A DNA stretch of 64,000 nt, taken from contig NZ_PJMX01000001.1 of the NCBI RefSeq assembly GCF_002846415.1, forward strand, positions 4,836,001-4,900,000. Direction: 5' to 3'. Below are positions 50,962 to 59,277 of the stretch, in pieces. The DNA is from Streptomyces sp. TLI_146 (lineage in GTDB: Bacteria; Actinomycetota; Actinomycetes; Streptomycetales; Streptomycetaceae). Position 1 is the first letter of the stretch. The number at the start of each line of letters is the position of its first letter. The position numbers and the translations under genes were made by a program. The notes below the pieces were generated by a model. It saw only the letters and a list, made by a program, of their open reading frames with translations, ran no database searches and was not told the origin of the DNA.

Positions 50962-51003
50962 TTGCTTAGGGCAACCATAGGATTGATTGGTTGCTGAAGG
51001 CAA
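50962..51003. promoter_or_regulatory. Two MarR-type operators TTGC-N5-GCAA
   Basis: TTGCTTAGGGCAA (50962-50974) and TTGCTGAAGGCAA (50991-51003) have identical 4-bp arms and 5-bp gaps, 29 bp centre to centre, 31 bp upstream of the MarR start. Confidence 0.65.
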
Positions 51004-51153
51004 GCGAATGTGGGCGGATTGGTAGTAAAGTGAAGGCAAAGTGTTCGCATATGGGAAGTCAATGCCCAGGTGGGGGCGGGTGGCGGGCCCCGCTCGCGGT
51101 GTGCGTACGCCGTGAGCGTGCCGTGTACGTGCCCGGGCGCGCGGGGGCGGGGG

Positions 51154-51182
51154 TTGGGCGGAACCCGGGACTTCGCTAGGGT
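51154..51182 (+). promoter_or_regulatory. Promoter of a leaderless gene
   Basis: TTGGGC (51154-51159), 17 nt and TAGGGT (51177-51182), with seven bases to the ATG at 51190. Transcription would start at or next to the A of the start codon; no ribosome site is present. Confidence 0.6.
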
Positions 51183-51189
51183 CCCGTCC

Positions 51190-51399
51190 ATGGCACACAA
51201 CACCCCGGGCCCCGAGGGCAACTACGACCCCGCGGGCAGCACGCAGATGTTCCGCGCCTTCGTCGACGAGGGCGCGCCGCAGGGCCGCCAGGCGGCGACC
51301 CCGGCGGCGGCGCCGGCCGGTCCGCGCGTCGGCCTGATCGTGGGCATCGTCGTCGTACTCGCCGTCCTCGCGGGTGTCGCCTGGCTCGCGCTGGGCTGA
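51190..51399 (+). CDS. Small single-span membrane protein
   Basis: 69 residues. An acidic, soluble N-terminal part (about 1-42) is followed by PRVGLIVGIVVVLAVLAGVAWLALG, one membrane span at the extreme C-terminus (tail-anchored). No family is known to me. The gene appears to be leaderless. Confidence 0.7.
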   Translation: MAHNTPGPEGNYDPAGSTQMFRAFVDEGAPQGRQAATPAAAPAGPRVGLIVGIVVVLAVLAGVAWLALG

Positions 51400-51420
51400 C
51401 CCCTCCCGTACCTCCTGTCG

Positions 51421-51464
51421 AGACCCGTTTCGTCAGCGCCAGTCGGCGGTGACGAAACGGGTCT
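51421..51464. terminator. Bidirectional terminator built into a stop codon
   Basis: AGACCCGTTTCGTCA (51421-51435) pairs perfectly over 15 bp with TGACGAAACGGGTCT (51450-51464). The minus-strand lipoprotein gene ends inside it: its stop is 51435-51433, so its last codons form one arm. Confidence 0.8.
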
Positions 51465-52245
51465 CGATGTGCGTTCCGAGCGGTACGCGCCAGGCGTCCA
51501 GGCAGACGGTGTACGTACGTGTCGTGGCGGTGCGGGCGGCCACGGGCGCGAGGGGCTGGGTGGAGGTGACCGTCGCCCAGTCGATGCCGAGCAGGCCGAT
51601 GACGTGGGTGGCGAAGGTGAGCGTTCCCGACTTCACGGGGGTGCCGCCGGTGTTGCGGAGAGGGACGGCGACGGTCTCGCAGCGGCGGGTGGGGGTGGGG
51701 GTTCGGGTGGGGGTGCCTAGGGTCAGGGCGGCGGGGGTGGGGGCTGGGGTGCTGGGGGCGGGGGTGCTGGGGGTGCCGCCGGTTCCGGCTGTGCCGCCTG
51801 TGGTGCCCGTGGTGGGTCCGCCGCTGGGGGTGCCTGTGGCTCCGCCTGAGGATGTGCTTCCGCCGCTCGCCGTGCCGCTGCCGCTTCCGTTGCCGGGTGC
51901 GCCTGTGCCGCTTGTGGCTCCGCCTCCGGGCGTGCCGGTGCTTCCGGGTGGGCTGGTGCGGTTTGTGGCGCCGCCGCTCCCCGCTGAGCCGCCTCCGCTT
52001 TTGCTGTCCGGCCCACCGCCGCTGGGGGTGGCCGAGCCACGGGTGGGCCCGGCGGTACCCGTCTCACCCGCCCCGTCCAGCGGAACCAGTTCCACCTTGC
52101 CGTGAGGCGGCACCGCCTTGCCCGGCGGGGCCTCGCTGCCCACGGCCACATACGGCTTGCCGCCGTCCCCGCCGCAGGCGGCCAGCGTGCCGCCCAGCGC
52201 GAGCGTGGCGGCCGCCGATACGCCGATCAACGCAGCACGTCGCAT
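51433..52245 (-). CDS. Lipoprotein with long Gly/Thr/Ser/Pro linker
   Basis: 270 residues. Residues 1-24 end in the lipobox LAAC, so Cys24 should be lipidated and the protein anchored outside the membrane. About residues 60-170 are a Gly/Thr/Ser/Pro linker. The C-terminal 95 residues (CETVAVPLRNTGGTPVKSGTLTFATHVIGLLGIDW, TYTVCLDAW) look like a small beta-sandwich with two cysteines. Function is unknown. Confidence 0.8.
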   Translation of the reverse strand: MRRAALIGVSAAATLALGGTLAACGGDGGKPYVAVGSEAPPGKAVPPHGKVELVPLDGAGETGTAGPTRGSATPSGGGPDSKSGGGSAGSGGATNRTSPPGSTGTPGGGATSGTGAPGNGSGSGTASGGSTSSGGATGTPSGGPTTGTTGGTAGTGGTPSTPAPSTPAPTPAALTLGTPTRTPTPTRRCETVAVPLRNTGGTPVKSGTLTFATHVIGLLGIDWATVTSTQPLAPVAARTATTRTYTVCLDAWRVPLGTHIETRFVTADWR

Positions 52246-52587
52246 CGCGCCAGTGTTGCTGACGGGGCGTCAATTGTGAACCCCGGGACGGGGCTGAGGC
52301 GAGGGAGAGGGACGCGCCCAGCGCTGAAGGGTGCCGCTGCGCCCACCCGTGCCGCCCCTAGCGGCACGACTGCCCGCAGCTAGGGAGAGGGGAAACGGGG
52401 TCCGTCGGGCCGTGCCCCGCGCGGAGGCGCCAAGGCAGCGCGGCGTCTGCGGTGGCGCAGCCAGGGCCGCGCCCCGCGCGAAAACGGGCAGGCGGGAGCC
52501 GGTGCGCCCCCGCGGGCCTCCGCCGCGCCCCGCGCGAAAGCGGGCAGGCGGGAGCCGGTGCGCCCCCGCGGGCCTCCGCCGCGCCCC
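52246..52587. other. 342-bp intergenic region with hairpin and tandem repeat
   Basis: Between the lipoprotein start and the sigma-factor stop. It holds the hairpin CGTGCCGC/GCGGCACG (52348-52368) and a 56-bp tandem duplication (52467-52578). No gene is seen. Confidence 0.6.
52467..52578. repeat. 56-bp tandem duplication downstream of the sigN-like gene
   Basis: Two copies beginning CCGCGCCCCGCGCGAAA and ending GGGCCTCCG, differing at one position (AAAACGGG versus AAAGCGGG), then a short partial third copy running into the sigma-factor stop codon. Confidence 0.75.
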
Positions 52588-53571
52588 CTAGTCCGCGATC
52601 AACCCCTCCCGCAGCTGGGCCAGTGTCCGCGTCAGCAGGCGCGAGACGTGCATCTGGGAGATGCCGACTTCCTCGCCGATCTGGGACTGGGTCATGTTCG
52701 CGAAGAAGCGGAGCATGATGATCTGGCGTTCGCGGGGCGGGAGTTTGGCCAGGAGGGGCTTGAGGGACTCGCGGTACTCGACGCCTTCGAGCGCCGCGTC
52801 CTCGTAGCCGAGGCGGTCCGCAAGGGAGCCCTCGCCGCCGTCGTCCTCGGGGGAGGGGGAGTCGAGGGAGGAGGCCGTGTACGCGTTGCCGACCGCCAGG
52901 CCGTCCACCACGTCCTCTTCCGAGACGCCCAGGACCGCCGCCAGCTCCGGGACGGTGGGGGAGCGGTCGAGCTTCTGGGCCAGCTCGTCGCTCGCCTTCG
53001 TCAGGGCGAGGCGCAGCTCTTGGAGGCGGCGCGGGACCCGCACCGACCAGCTCGTGTCGCGGAAGAAGCGCTTGATCTCGCCGACCACCGTCGGCATCGC
53101 GAACGTCGGGAACTCCACGCCCCGTTCGCAGTCGAACCGGTCGATCGCCTTGATCAGGCCGATCGTGCCGACCTGGACGATGTCCTCCATCGGCTCGTTG
53201 CGGGAGCGGAAGCGGGCCGCCGCGTACCGCACCAGCGGCAGGTTCAGCTCGATCAGGGTGTCGCGTACATACGTACGCTCCGGGCTCTCCGCGCTGCCCA
53301 GCGCGGCCAGCCGCAGGAACAGGGAACGGGAGAGCGTGCGGGTGTCGAGCGGTTCGTGGGGCCCCGTGGACCCCGTGGACCCCGTCGTGCCTGTCGCTTC
53401 CCGCCGGGGGGCGGCGATGGAGATCGCCGGAGCGGCGGTGTCCAGTGCCTCGGGGGAGCCGGGCACCGCACGGCTGTCGATGGCTTCCGAGCTCTCGCGC
53501 ACATCGGGCGCGGGCACGCTCTTCATGAGCGTGAGCACCTGCACCTTCGAGCTGCCCTGTTCTGCGGACAT
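52588..53571 (-). CDS. sigN: SigB/SigF-type RNA polymerase sigma factor, SigN-like
   Basis: 327 residues from the ATG at 53571, with AAGGGGG upstream. An 80-residue variable N-terminus is followed by regions 2 (NLPLVRYAAARFRSRNEPMEDIVQVGTIG), 3 (VRVPRRLQELRLALTKASDEL) and 4 (LPPRERQIIMLRFFANMTQSQIGEEVGISQMHVSRLL). It belongs to the stress and sporulation group of Streptomyces. The name sigN rests on its position next to the sigF-like gene in the order I recall for S. coelicolor, not on alignment. Confidence 0.85.
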   Translation of the reverse strand: MSAEQGSSKVQVLTLMKSVPAPDVRESSEAIDSRAVPGSPEALDTAAPAISIAAPRREATGTTGSTGSTGPHEPLDTRTLSRSLFLRLAALGSAESPERTYVRDTLIELNLPLVRYAAARFRSRNEPMEDIVQVGTIGLIKAIDRFDCERGVEFPTFAMPTVVGEIKRFFRDTSWSVRVPRRLQELRLALTKASDELAQKLDRSPTVPELAAVLGVSEEDVVDGLAVGNAYTASSLDSPSPEDDGGEGSLADRLGYEDAALEGVEYRESLKPLLAKLPPRERQIIMLRFFANMTQSQIGEEVGISQMHVSRLLTRTLAQLREGLIAD

Positions 53572-53805
53572 GCCACCCCCTTGAGGTCGCGGACGGTCGC
53601 GGTGGCCACGACCATCGGAGGAACGCAGCCTCCACCTGAATACCGGAGGCGGAGCTGCGGCAAACGCGGTTCCAGCAGAATGTCACATGTCGGCAACACG
53701 CTGTAGTGACATGTCGACAAGTCACAGGTGGATCCGTGCAGTTAACAAGGGGTGTGCCGGTTTTGCCGCCGGATTGTTCACCCGGACGTGGATCACTCGA
53801 TCCGG

Positions 53806-54693
53806 TTACGCCTCGATTCGATTTGCGGATCGAAGCCGCGCGAAGCTCCTGGCCAGCAGCCTGGACACATGCATCTGGGACACACCCAGCTCCTGGCTGA
53901 TCTGGGACTGCGTCAGATTGCTGTAGTAGCGGAGCATCAGGATCCGCTGCTCGCGTTCGGGCAGTTGTACGAGGAGGTGGCGGACCAGATCGCGGTGCTC
54001 GACCCCGGCCAGCGCCGGGTCCTCGTAGCCGAGCCGGTCGAGCAGGCCCGGCAGGCCGTCGCCCTCCTGGGCCGCCTCCAGAGAGGTCGCGTGGTACGAG
54101 CGGCCCGCCTCGATGCAGGCGAGCACCTCGTCCTCGCCGATCTTCAGCCGGTCGGCGATCTCGGCGGTGGTGGGCGAGCGGCCGTGAAGGGTCGTCAGGT
54201 CCTCGGTGGCGCCGTTCACTTGGACCCAGAGCTCGTGCAGCCGGCGCGGGACGTGGACGGTGCGCACGTTGTCGCGGAAGTACCGCTTGATCTCGCCGAC
54301 CACCGTCGGCATGGCGAACGTCGGGAACTGCACCCCGCGCTCCGGATCGAACCGGTCGATCGCGTTGATCAGCCCGATCGTGCCGACCTGGACCACGTCC
54401 TCCATCGGCTCGTTGCGGGAGCGGAAGCGGGCCGCCGCGTACCGCACCAGCGGCAGGTTCGCCTCGATCAGCGCCCCGCGCACCCGGTGGTGCTCCGGAG
54501 TGCCCGGTTCCAGGCCCTTGAGCTGCCCGAAGAGGACCTGCGTGAGCGCCCGGGTGTCCGCACCCCGGCTGCTGGTCCGCACCGGGGTCTGGGCGGGCGT
54601 CTGCGGGGGCGCCTGCGCGGGGGGCCGGTGGCTCTCGTGGGGCTCCTGGGGCTCGTTCTGGGGTGGCACTTGAGGTGCGGTACTGGCCGGCAC
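53806..54693 (-). CDS. sigF: SigB/SigF-type sigma factor, SigF-like
   Basis: 295 residues from the GTG at 54693 (VPASTAPQVPPQ); a GTG at 54705 and a TTG between are alternatives. Regions 2 to 4 parallel the neighbour almost exactly (MEDVVQVGTIGLINAIDRF, VHVPRRLHELWVQVNGATEDL, LPEREQRILMLRYYSNLTQSQISQELGVSQMHVSRLL), so the two arose by duplication. In S. coelicolor SigF is needed for spore maturation. The 70-residue Pro/Gln/Glu-rich start is typical. No anti-sigma gene is adjacent. Confidence 0.87.
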   Translation of the reverse strand: MPASTAPQVPPQNEPQEPHESHRPPAQAPPQTPAQTPVRTSSRGADTRALTQVLFGQLKGLEPGTPEHHRVRGALIEANLPLVRYAAARFRSRNEPMEDVVQVGTIGLINAIDRFDPERGVQFPTFAMPTVVGEIKRYFRDNVRTVHVPRRLHELWVQVNGATEDLTTLHGRSPTTAEIADRLKIGEDEVLACIEAGRSYHATSLEAAQEGDGLPGLLDRLGYEDPALAGVEHRDLVRHLLVQLPEREQRILMLRYYSNLTQSQISQELGVSQMHVSRLLARSFARLRSANRIEA

Positions 54694-54899
54694 GGTCAAC
54701 GCCACCCCTTTGCGGTCACTGCGCGGTCAATGTCGTGGTCACTGTCGCGGTCAACTTCGGTCGAACCATCGTCGACTCATCCGTCAAAAGCGGTCATAGC
54801 ATCACAAGACATGTCCACTGTGTGCAAGCACCGTATAACCACGTGTTGAGGGCAAGTTGGGCATTTGCTCCGTGCGGGGCCCGCCCCCGGGCATGCGAA

Positions 54900-54928
54900 A
54901 GGCCCCGCACCACTCGGGTGCGAGGCCT
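54900..54928 (-). terminator. Terminator of the Dabb gene
   Basis: AGGCCCCGCACC pairs with GGGTGCGAGGCCT across one mismatch. Read on the minus strand it is followed by TTTC. It lies 15 bp past the stop at 54943. Confidence 0.7.
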
Positions 54929-54942
54929 CGTCGCGTACCGGC

Positions 54943-55236
54943 TCAGAACGGGTAGTCGGCGATCACCCAGGTGGCGAACTCGCGCCACTGCGCGGCCGCC
55001 GCCTGGTGCGCCGGGTGTTCGAGGTAGCGCTTCAGCGCGTCCGCGTCCTCGACCGCCGAGTTGATGGCGAAGTCGTACGCGATGGGCCGGTCGGTGATGT
55101 TCCAGGCGCACTCCCAGAACCTCAGCTCCGGAACGAGCCCGTCCAGTTCCTCGAACGCCTTCACTCCGGCGGCGACCCGCGCCTCGTCGCGCGCCACGCC
55201 TTCGTTGAGCTTGAAGAGGACCAGATGGCGGATCAT
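54943..55236 (-). CDS. Dabb-family (stress-responsive A/B barrel) protein
   Basis: 97 residues, one dimeric ferredoxin-like barrel domain: MIRHLVLFKLNEGVARDEA, ELRFWECAWN, YDFAINSAVEDADALKRYLEHPAHQA. Family members include stress proteins and small cyclases or decarboxylases; the substrate is unknown. The start ATG is close to the family N-terminus. It lies between the sigF-like gene and a small membrane peptide gene. Confidence 0.9.
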   Translation of the reverse strand: MIRHLVLFKLNEGVARDEARVAAGVKAFEELDGLVPELRFWECAWNITDRPIAYDFAINSAVEDADALKRYLEHPAHQAAAAQWREFATWVIADYPF

Positions 55237-55308
55237 GTGTGCTCCTTGCCGTGCGTACGTGTCAGCGCCCCCGCCGATCGTACGAGCGGTCCCCCATGAA
55301 TCAGCGAA

Positions 55309-55470
55309 TCAGCGGACCAGCTCGGTCATGAACTGGCCGATCCCCTTCGCGGCGGAGGAGATCCCCTCGAAGCCCGTCTGGACCATCCCCGCGGCCTCCA
55401 CGGGCGAGGTGATGATCGTGTACAGCACGAAGACGACCGCGCAATAGAGCAGGACTTTCTTCACGTCCAC
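55309..55470 (-). CDS. 53-residue single-span membrane peptide
   Basis: From the GTG at 55470, with GGGAGGG nine nt upstream, to the TGA at 55309. The product starts MDVKKVLLYCAVVFVLYTII, a membrane span with a Lys-rich inner side, and continues with an amphipathic stretch ending QFMTELVR. Good codon bias and a clear ribosome site support it. Peptides of this type are conserved near tadA in Streptomyces as far as I recall. Function is unknown. Confidence 0.75.
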   Translation of the reverse strand: MDVKKVLLYCAVVFVLYTIITSPVEAAGMVQTGFEGISSAAKGIGQFMTELVR

Positions 55471-55880
55471 GTGCGTGCACCCTCCCCGGCTCCCCTGTGC
55501 GCTCGCGTGAGTCTAACCAACACCACTTCCGCCGTCCTCACCCCGTCTTTAAGGACCAAGGACCCCCGGATCGGGGCCCTTCGCCGGACGTTACGGACGT
55601 GACGCGAGCGCAGGATGGTTCCAGAGCCCAGCGGATCTGGCAGGAATCCGAGGGGCCGGAACAGGGCCTCACTGCGGGGTCCGCGCCGCGAGCTTCCCCC
55701 TGAACGCGGCACGGACCTGCGGCCCGTTCTCGTCGGGGGGAGCGGCTTTGTCCCCCCGACGCCGCTCCCCCCGTTCCAGACATGAGAGCCCCGGTCGTCC
55801 TCGGCCGGGGCTTTCGCGTGTCCTGGGTGCCGCGCGGGTACGCAAGAAGGGCCCCGACGCTGTCGGGGCCCTTCTGAGAG
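55471..55880. other. 410-bp stretch with two hairpins, no gene
   Basis: It contains the tRNA terminator (55845-55875) and a second hairpin AGCCCCGG/CCGGGGCT (55787-55812). A TTTAAGGACCA sequence near 55548 resembles the insertion in the pseudogene at 61.7 kb. Nothing codes convincingly. Confidence 0.55.
55845..55875 (-). terminator. Terminator after tRNA-Ser(CGA)
   Basis: AGAAGGGCCCCGAC and its complement, 14 bp perfect, 3-nt loop, six bp past the tRNA 3-prime end. Confidence 0.8.
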
Positions 55881-55965
55881 CGGTAGCGGAGGGATTTGAA
55901 CCCTCGGTGACTTGCGCCACACTCGCTTTCGAGGCGAGCTCCTTCGGCCGCTCGGACACGCTACC
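55881..55965 (-). tRNA. tRNA-Ser(CGA)
   Basis: 85 nt. Read on the minus strand, acceptor GGTAGCG pairs with CGCTACC, discriminator G; the anticodon loop CTCGAAA gives CGA. The long variable arm and T arm GAGGGTTCAAATCCCTC are present. CCA is not encoded. Confidence 0.97.
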
Positions 55966-56078
55966 GAGAGAGAGCTTAGCCCAAGGTGGCCCGTGGTTTG
56001 AAATCCGTATGCGGCGACCGGGGTGAGACGTGGGTCACGGCCCGCCCGGAGCCTTGCCGCAGCCCGGCCGCAGCCCGG

Positions 56079-56552
56079 TCAGCGGTCCCGGAAAAAGGCC
56101 GTCAGCTGGCGGGAGCACTCGTCCTCCAGGACGCCCTGGATCACCTCGGGGCGGTGGTTGAGGCGCCGGTCGCGCACCAGGTCCCACAGGGACCCGGCCG
56201 CGCCCGCCTTCTCGTCGCGCGCCCCGTACACGACCCGTTCGACCCGGGACTGCACCAATGCGCCCGCGCACATGACGCACGGCTCCAGGGTCACCACGAG
56301 CGTGCAGCCGGTCAGCCGCCACTCGCCGGTCTTCCGCGCCGCCCGGCGGAGCGCGACGATCTCCGCGTGCCCCGTGGGGTCGCCGGTGATCTCACGCTCG
56401 TTGTGGGCGGTGGCGAGCACCTCGCCGGCCGGGGACAGCACGACGGCGCCGACCGGCACATCGCCGGCCAGCGCGGCCCGCCCGGCCTCCCCGAGGGCGG
56501 TGCGCATCGGCTCCGCCCAGGGGTCGCGTACGGGATCGTGCGCCACGGCCAC
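56079..56552 (-). CDS. tadA: tRNA adenosine(34) deaminase
   Basis: 157 residues from the GTG at 56552, which overlaps the TAG of the upstream gene by one base. It converts A34 to inosine in tRNA-Arg(ACG), whose gene is also in this window. The zinc site is H62-A-E64 and P91-C92-x2-C95; E64 is the proton shuttle. AGSLWDLVRDRRLNHRPEV and ECSRQLTAFFRDR match the family C-terminus. Confidence 0.95.
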   Translation of the reverse strand: MAVAHDPVRDPWAEPMRTALGEAGRAALAGDVPVGAVVLSPAGEVLATAHNEREITGDPTGHAEIVALRRAARKTGEWRLTGCTLVVTLEPCVMCAGALVQSRVERVVYGARDEKAGAAGSLWDLVRDRRLNHRPEVIQGVLEDECSRQLTAFFRDR

Positions 56553-57100
56553 TAGCGCACGGCCTCCAGCACCTCGGCCGCGCCCAACACGTCCGCGATC
56601 TCCACCAGCGCGTCCGAGTCGAGCGTGAGCAGCTGGCCCTCGCTCACCCCGAGGTCGGCGAGGATCGCGGTGTCCCCGAGCGGGCCCGCGGGCACCGGGT
56701 CGAGGGCATCCACGGCTTCGTCGTCCGGGTCCTCCTGTTCGTCGAGGTCGCCGTCCTCCGTGCCGTCGAGGTCCAGCGCGTCCAGGTCGTCGGCGCTGTC
56801 GTCGGAGGCCGGATCGCGGCCGAGCAGTTCGTCGGTCAGGAGGATCTCTCCGTACGAGGAACGGGCGGCGGCTGCGGCGTTGGAGACGTAGATGCGCGGG
56901 TCCTCCTCGCCGTCCACGCGAACGACGCCGAACCAGACATCCTCCTGCTCGATGAAGACGAGAACCGTGTCGTCGGCCCCGTCGGCCGTGGCCTCCCGGG
57001 CCAGGTCGGCGAGGTCGGCGAGGGTCTCCACATCGTCGAGCTCTGTGTCGCTCGCTTCCCACCCGTCTTCGGTGCGCGCGAGCAGTGCGGCGAAGTACAC
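56552..57100 (-). CDS. tRNA adenosine deaminase-associated protein
   Basis: 182 residues from the GTG at 57100, with GGGAGAG five nt upstream (ATG at 57121 is possible). The N-terminal domain (YFAALLARTEDGWEASDTELDDVETL, VLVFIEQEDVWFGVVRVDGEEDPRIYVSNA) and C-terminal EVLEAVR block match the actinobacterial family found beside tadA. About residues 110-145 are strongly acidic. One-base overlap with tadA shows coupling. Its role in editing is unproven. Confidence 0.88.
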   Translation of the reverse strand: MYFAALLARTEDGWEASDTELDDVETLADLADLAREATADGADDTVLVFIEQEDVWFGVVRVDGEEDPRIYVSNAAAAARSSYGEILLTDELLGRDPASDDSADDLDALDLDGTEDGDLDEQEDPDDEAVDALDPVPAGPLGDTAILADLGVSEGQLLTLDSDALVEIADVLGAAEVLEAVR

Positions 57101-57244
57101 CGTGACTCTCCCACTGGTCATAGGCGTGCCGGTTGGGGGTCCCCCCGGCCGTGGCTTCACTGGAATCGTTGCAGAAACAACGCCGTTGCGAGAGTTCTTC
57201 CGCGGTTGCGTTTCTCCGGTCGCCGCACTGGCCGGATTCTCAGG

Positions 57245-57475
57245 TCACCAGCGGAAGGTTCGCATGCGCATGGCCTGGCGCATACGGGCCGCGCGGGCGC
57301 GGCGGGGCTGGACGCGGTCGCGCAGGGCCTTCGCCTCGTGCAGCTCGCGCAGGAACTGGGCCCGCCGGCGGCGCCGCTCGGCGGGGGTCTCGGGCGGCGC
57401 GTCGGCCGTGCCGCCCGTGTCGTCCTGCTGGTCCGTGTCCTTGTCGTCCTGCTTGCCGGCGTCCTTCTCGGCCAT
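57245..57475 (-). CDS. Small highly charged conserved protein
   Basis: 76 residues. The N-terminal half is acidic and Gln-rich (DAGKQDDKDTDQQDD), the C-terminal half very basic (ERRRRRAQFLRELHEAKALRDRV, RRARAARMRQAMRMRTFRW) and helical, a likely nucleic-acid binder. No known domain. It sits between the tadA pair and upp, a position where Streptomyces genomes commonly have such a gene. Confidence 0.65.
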   Translation of the reverse strand: MAEKDAGKQDDKDTDQQDDTGGTADAPPETPAERRRRRAQFLRELHEAKALRDRVQPRRARAARMRQAMRMRTFRW

Positions 57476-57597
57476 GAGTGGGCACCACCCCGGGGGTGTG
57501 TCAGTCCCTCGTCCGTCCCTCGTCAGTCCCTCCCACCTTCCCTCGGGTGGGTGGTTTGATGCCAGCGCGGACGGCGCGGGCGGGCCGTTTACCCGGT

Positions 57598-57603
57598 TAC
57601 TGT
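57598..57603 (+). promoter_or_regulatory. -10 of a probable leaderless upp transcript
   Basis: TACTGT followed by six bases and the ATG at 57610. No ribosome site precedes the gene. No clear -35 is seen. Confidence 0.4.
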
Positions 57604-57609
57604 GGGGTT

Positions 57610-58245
57610 ATGCGTCTCCACGTCGTCGACCACCCCCTGGTCGCCCACAAGCTCACCACCCTGCGCGACAAGCGCACCGACTCCCCGACCTTCCGGCGTC
57701 TCGCCGACGAGCTGGTCACCCTGCTCGCGTACGAGGCCACGCGCGACGTGCGCACCGAGCAGGTCGACATCGAGACCCCGGTGACCCCGACGACGGGTGT
57801 GAAGCTGTCGTACCCGCGTCCGCTGGTGGTCCCGATCCTGCGGGCGGGCCTCGGCATGCTGGACGGCATGGTCCGCCTGCTGCCGACCGCCGAGGTGGGC
57901 TTCCTGGGCATGATCCGCAACGAGGAGACCCTGGAGGCCTCCACGTACGCGACGCGCATGCCGGAGGACCTCTCCGGGCGCCAGGTGTACGTCCTGGACC
58001 CGATGCTGGCCACGGGCGGCACGCTGGTCGCGGCGATCAAGGAGCTCATCAAGCGCGGCGCGGACGACGTCACGGCGGTCGTCCTGCTGGCCGCGCCGGA
58101 GGGCGTCGAGGTCATGGAGCGCGAGCTGGCGGGGACGCCGGTGACGGTGGTGACGGCGTCGGTGGACGAGCGGCTCAACGAGCACGGGTACATCGTGCCG
58201 GGCCTGGGCGACGCGGGCGACCGCATGTACGGCTCGGCGGAGTAG
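57610..58245 (+). CDS. upp: Uracil phosphoribosyltransferase
   Basis: 211 residues. It makes UMP from uracil and PRPP in pyrimidine salvage. The PRPP loop VLDPMLATGGT (about 126-136) and the uracil-binding C-terminus GYIVPGLGDAGDRMYG are intact; the N-terminal MRLHVVDHPLVAHKLTTLRD is diagnostic. It is cytoplasmic. It is followed by a large palindromic repeat. Confidence 0.97.
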   Translation: MRLHVVDHPLVAHKLTTLRDKRTDSPTFRRLADELVTLLAYEATRDVRTEQVDIETPVTPTTGVKLSYPRPLVVPILRAGLGMLDGMVRLLPTAEVGFLGMIRNEETLEASTYATRMPEDLSGRQVYVLDPMLATGGTLVAAIKELIKRGADDVTAVVLLAAPEGVEVMERELAGTPVTVVTASVDERLNEHGYIVPGLGDAGDRMYGSAE

Positions 58246-58256
58246 TTCGGCCCGGG

Positions 58257-58306
58257 GTTCGTCCGCGGGCCGGTGGTGGGTTGCTCGCGCAGTTCCCCGC
58301 GCCCCT
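58257..58306 (+). repeat. Palindromic repeat family, copy A
   Basis: Starts TTCGTCCGCGGGCCGGTGG and ends GCAGTTCCCCGCGCCCCT. With copy B it forms a 23-bp perfect stem (58285-58307 with 58314-58336), which may terminate upp. Confidence 0.85.
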
Positions 58307-58314
58307 AGGTAGTT

Positions 58315-58363
58315 AGGGGCGCGGGGAACTGCGCGACCAGCCATCTACGGTCCGCAGACGAAC
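58315..58363 (-). repeat. Palindromic repeat family, copy B
   Basis: Reverse orientation to copy A: AGGGGCGCGGGGAACTGC, then GACCAGCC and GGTCCGCAGACGAAC. Confidence 0.85.
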
Positions 58364-58480
58364 GCGAGCCGGGGTGCGGGGGCCGCAGGCCCCGCAGAGG
58401 GGGTCCGGGGCGCAGCCCCGGGAGCGCCACCTCCACCTCCACCCACCCCCGGAGGGTTCAGGGAAGGGGCGGGGAGGGGC

Positions 58481-59119
58481 TCAGCACTTCGCGGGAGTCT
58501 GCGGCGCCGGCTTGCCCAGGGACGCCAGCGCCGTGGCCGCCTGCTGAGCCGGATCCAGCGTCTGGAACGTCGAGCCCAGAATGAGGTCGACGTCCGGCGT
58601 CGTCCGCGCGTCGGTCTTCTGCGCCGCGCCCTTCAACTGCGTACCGAGGACCGAGAACGCCCCCCGCGTCGCCCCGGGCGCACCCAGCAGTATCCCGTTC
58701 CCGGTGACCTTCTTGTCGTACTCCTCCGGCGCGTTACCCACCTTGCCGATGGCGAACCCGCGCTTCTTGAGCTCGTCCGCCGTCTCCTTGGCGAGCCCGC
58801 CCCGGGGCGTCGCGTTGTAGACGTTCACCGTGATCTGGGCGGGTTTCGGCAGCGCGGCGGCCGCGGCGGTGGCCGTGGACGGCGACGGGCTCGGCGCGCA
58901 GTCGTGCTTCGCGCCCGCCGTCTCCTTCTTCGCGTCGTCCGACCCGCCGAAGACGTCGATGAGCTGGACCGTCCCCCAGCCGATCAGACCGAGGACCACG
59001 ACGGCGGCGACCGCCGCGAGCAGGAGCCGGCCGCGTCGGCGGGGGCGGCGCATCCGCGGGTACTTGTCGCCCGTGATGCGGTACTTTCCGCCCATGCCGG
59101 GGGGAGTGAGCATGCTCAT
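58481..59119 (-). CDS. Membrane-anchored LytR C-terminal domain protein
   Basis: 212 residues. A basic cytoplasmic start (PRMRRPRRRGR) is followed by one membrane span (about 31-53), an Ala/Ser/Pro spacer and a LytR_C domain (about 93-200: ITVNVYNATPRGGLAKETADELKKRGFAIG, DVDLILGSTFQTL). The domain occurs in cell-wall ligases, but no catalytic LCP domain is attached. The final residues TPAKC carry a lone cysteine. The start (59119 or 59113) is not decided by a ribosome site. Confidence 0.87.
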   Translation of the reverse strand: MSMLTPPGMGGKYRITGDKYPRMRRPRRRGRLLLAAVAAVVVLGLIGWGTVQLIDVFGGSDDAKKETAGAKHDCAPSPSPSTATAAAAALPKPAQITVNVYNATPRGGLAKETADELKKRGFAIGKVGNAPEEYDKKVTGNGILLGAPGATRGAFSVLGTQLKGAAQKTDARTTPDVDLILGSTFQTLDPAQQAATALASLGKPAPQTPAKC

Positions 59120-59277
59120 GTGCGCAGCGTAGTGCGGCCCGGTGGCGATGCCTACTAAATGATCAATGGATGGCGCCCGTATGCGCGGGAAAGGGCCCGA
59201 AAGGATCAGTACGGATCACTCCGGACGGGCGTTCCCCGGCCGTCGGAACGGAACCGGTCGGCCCGAAGCGGAGACGC

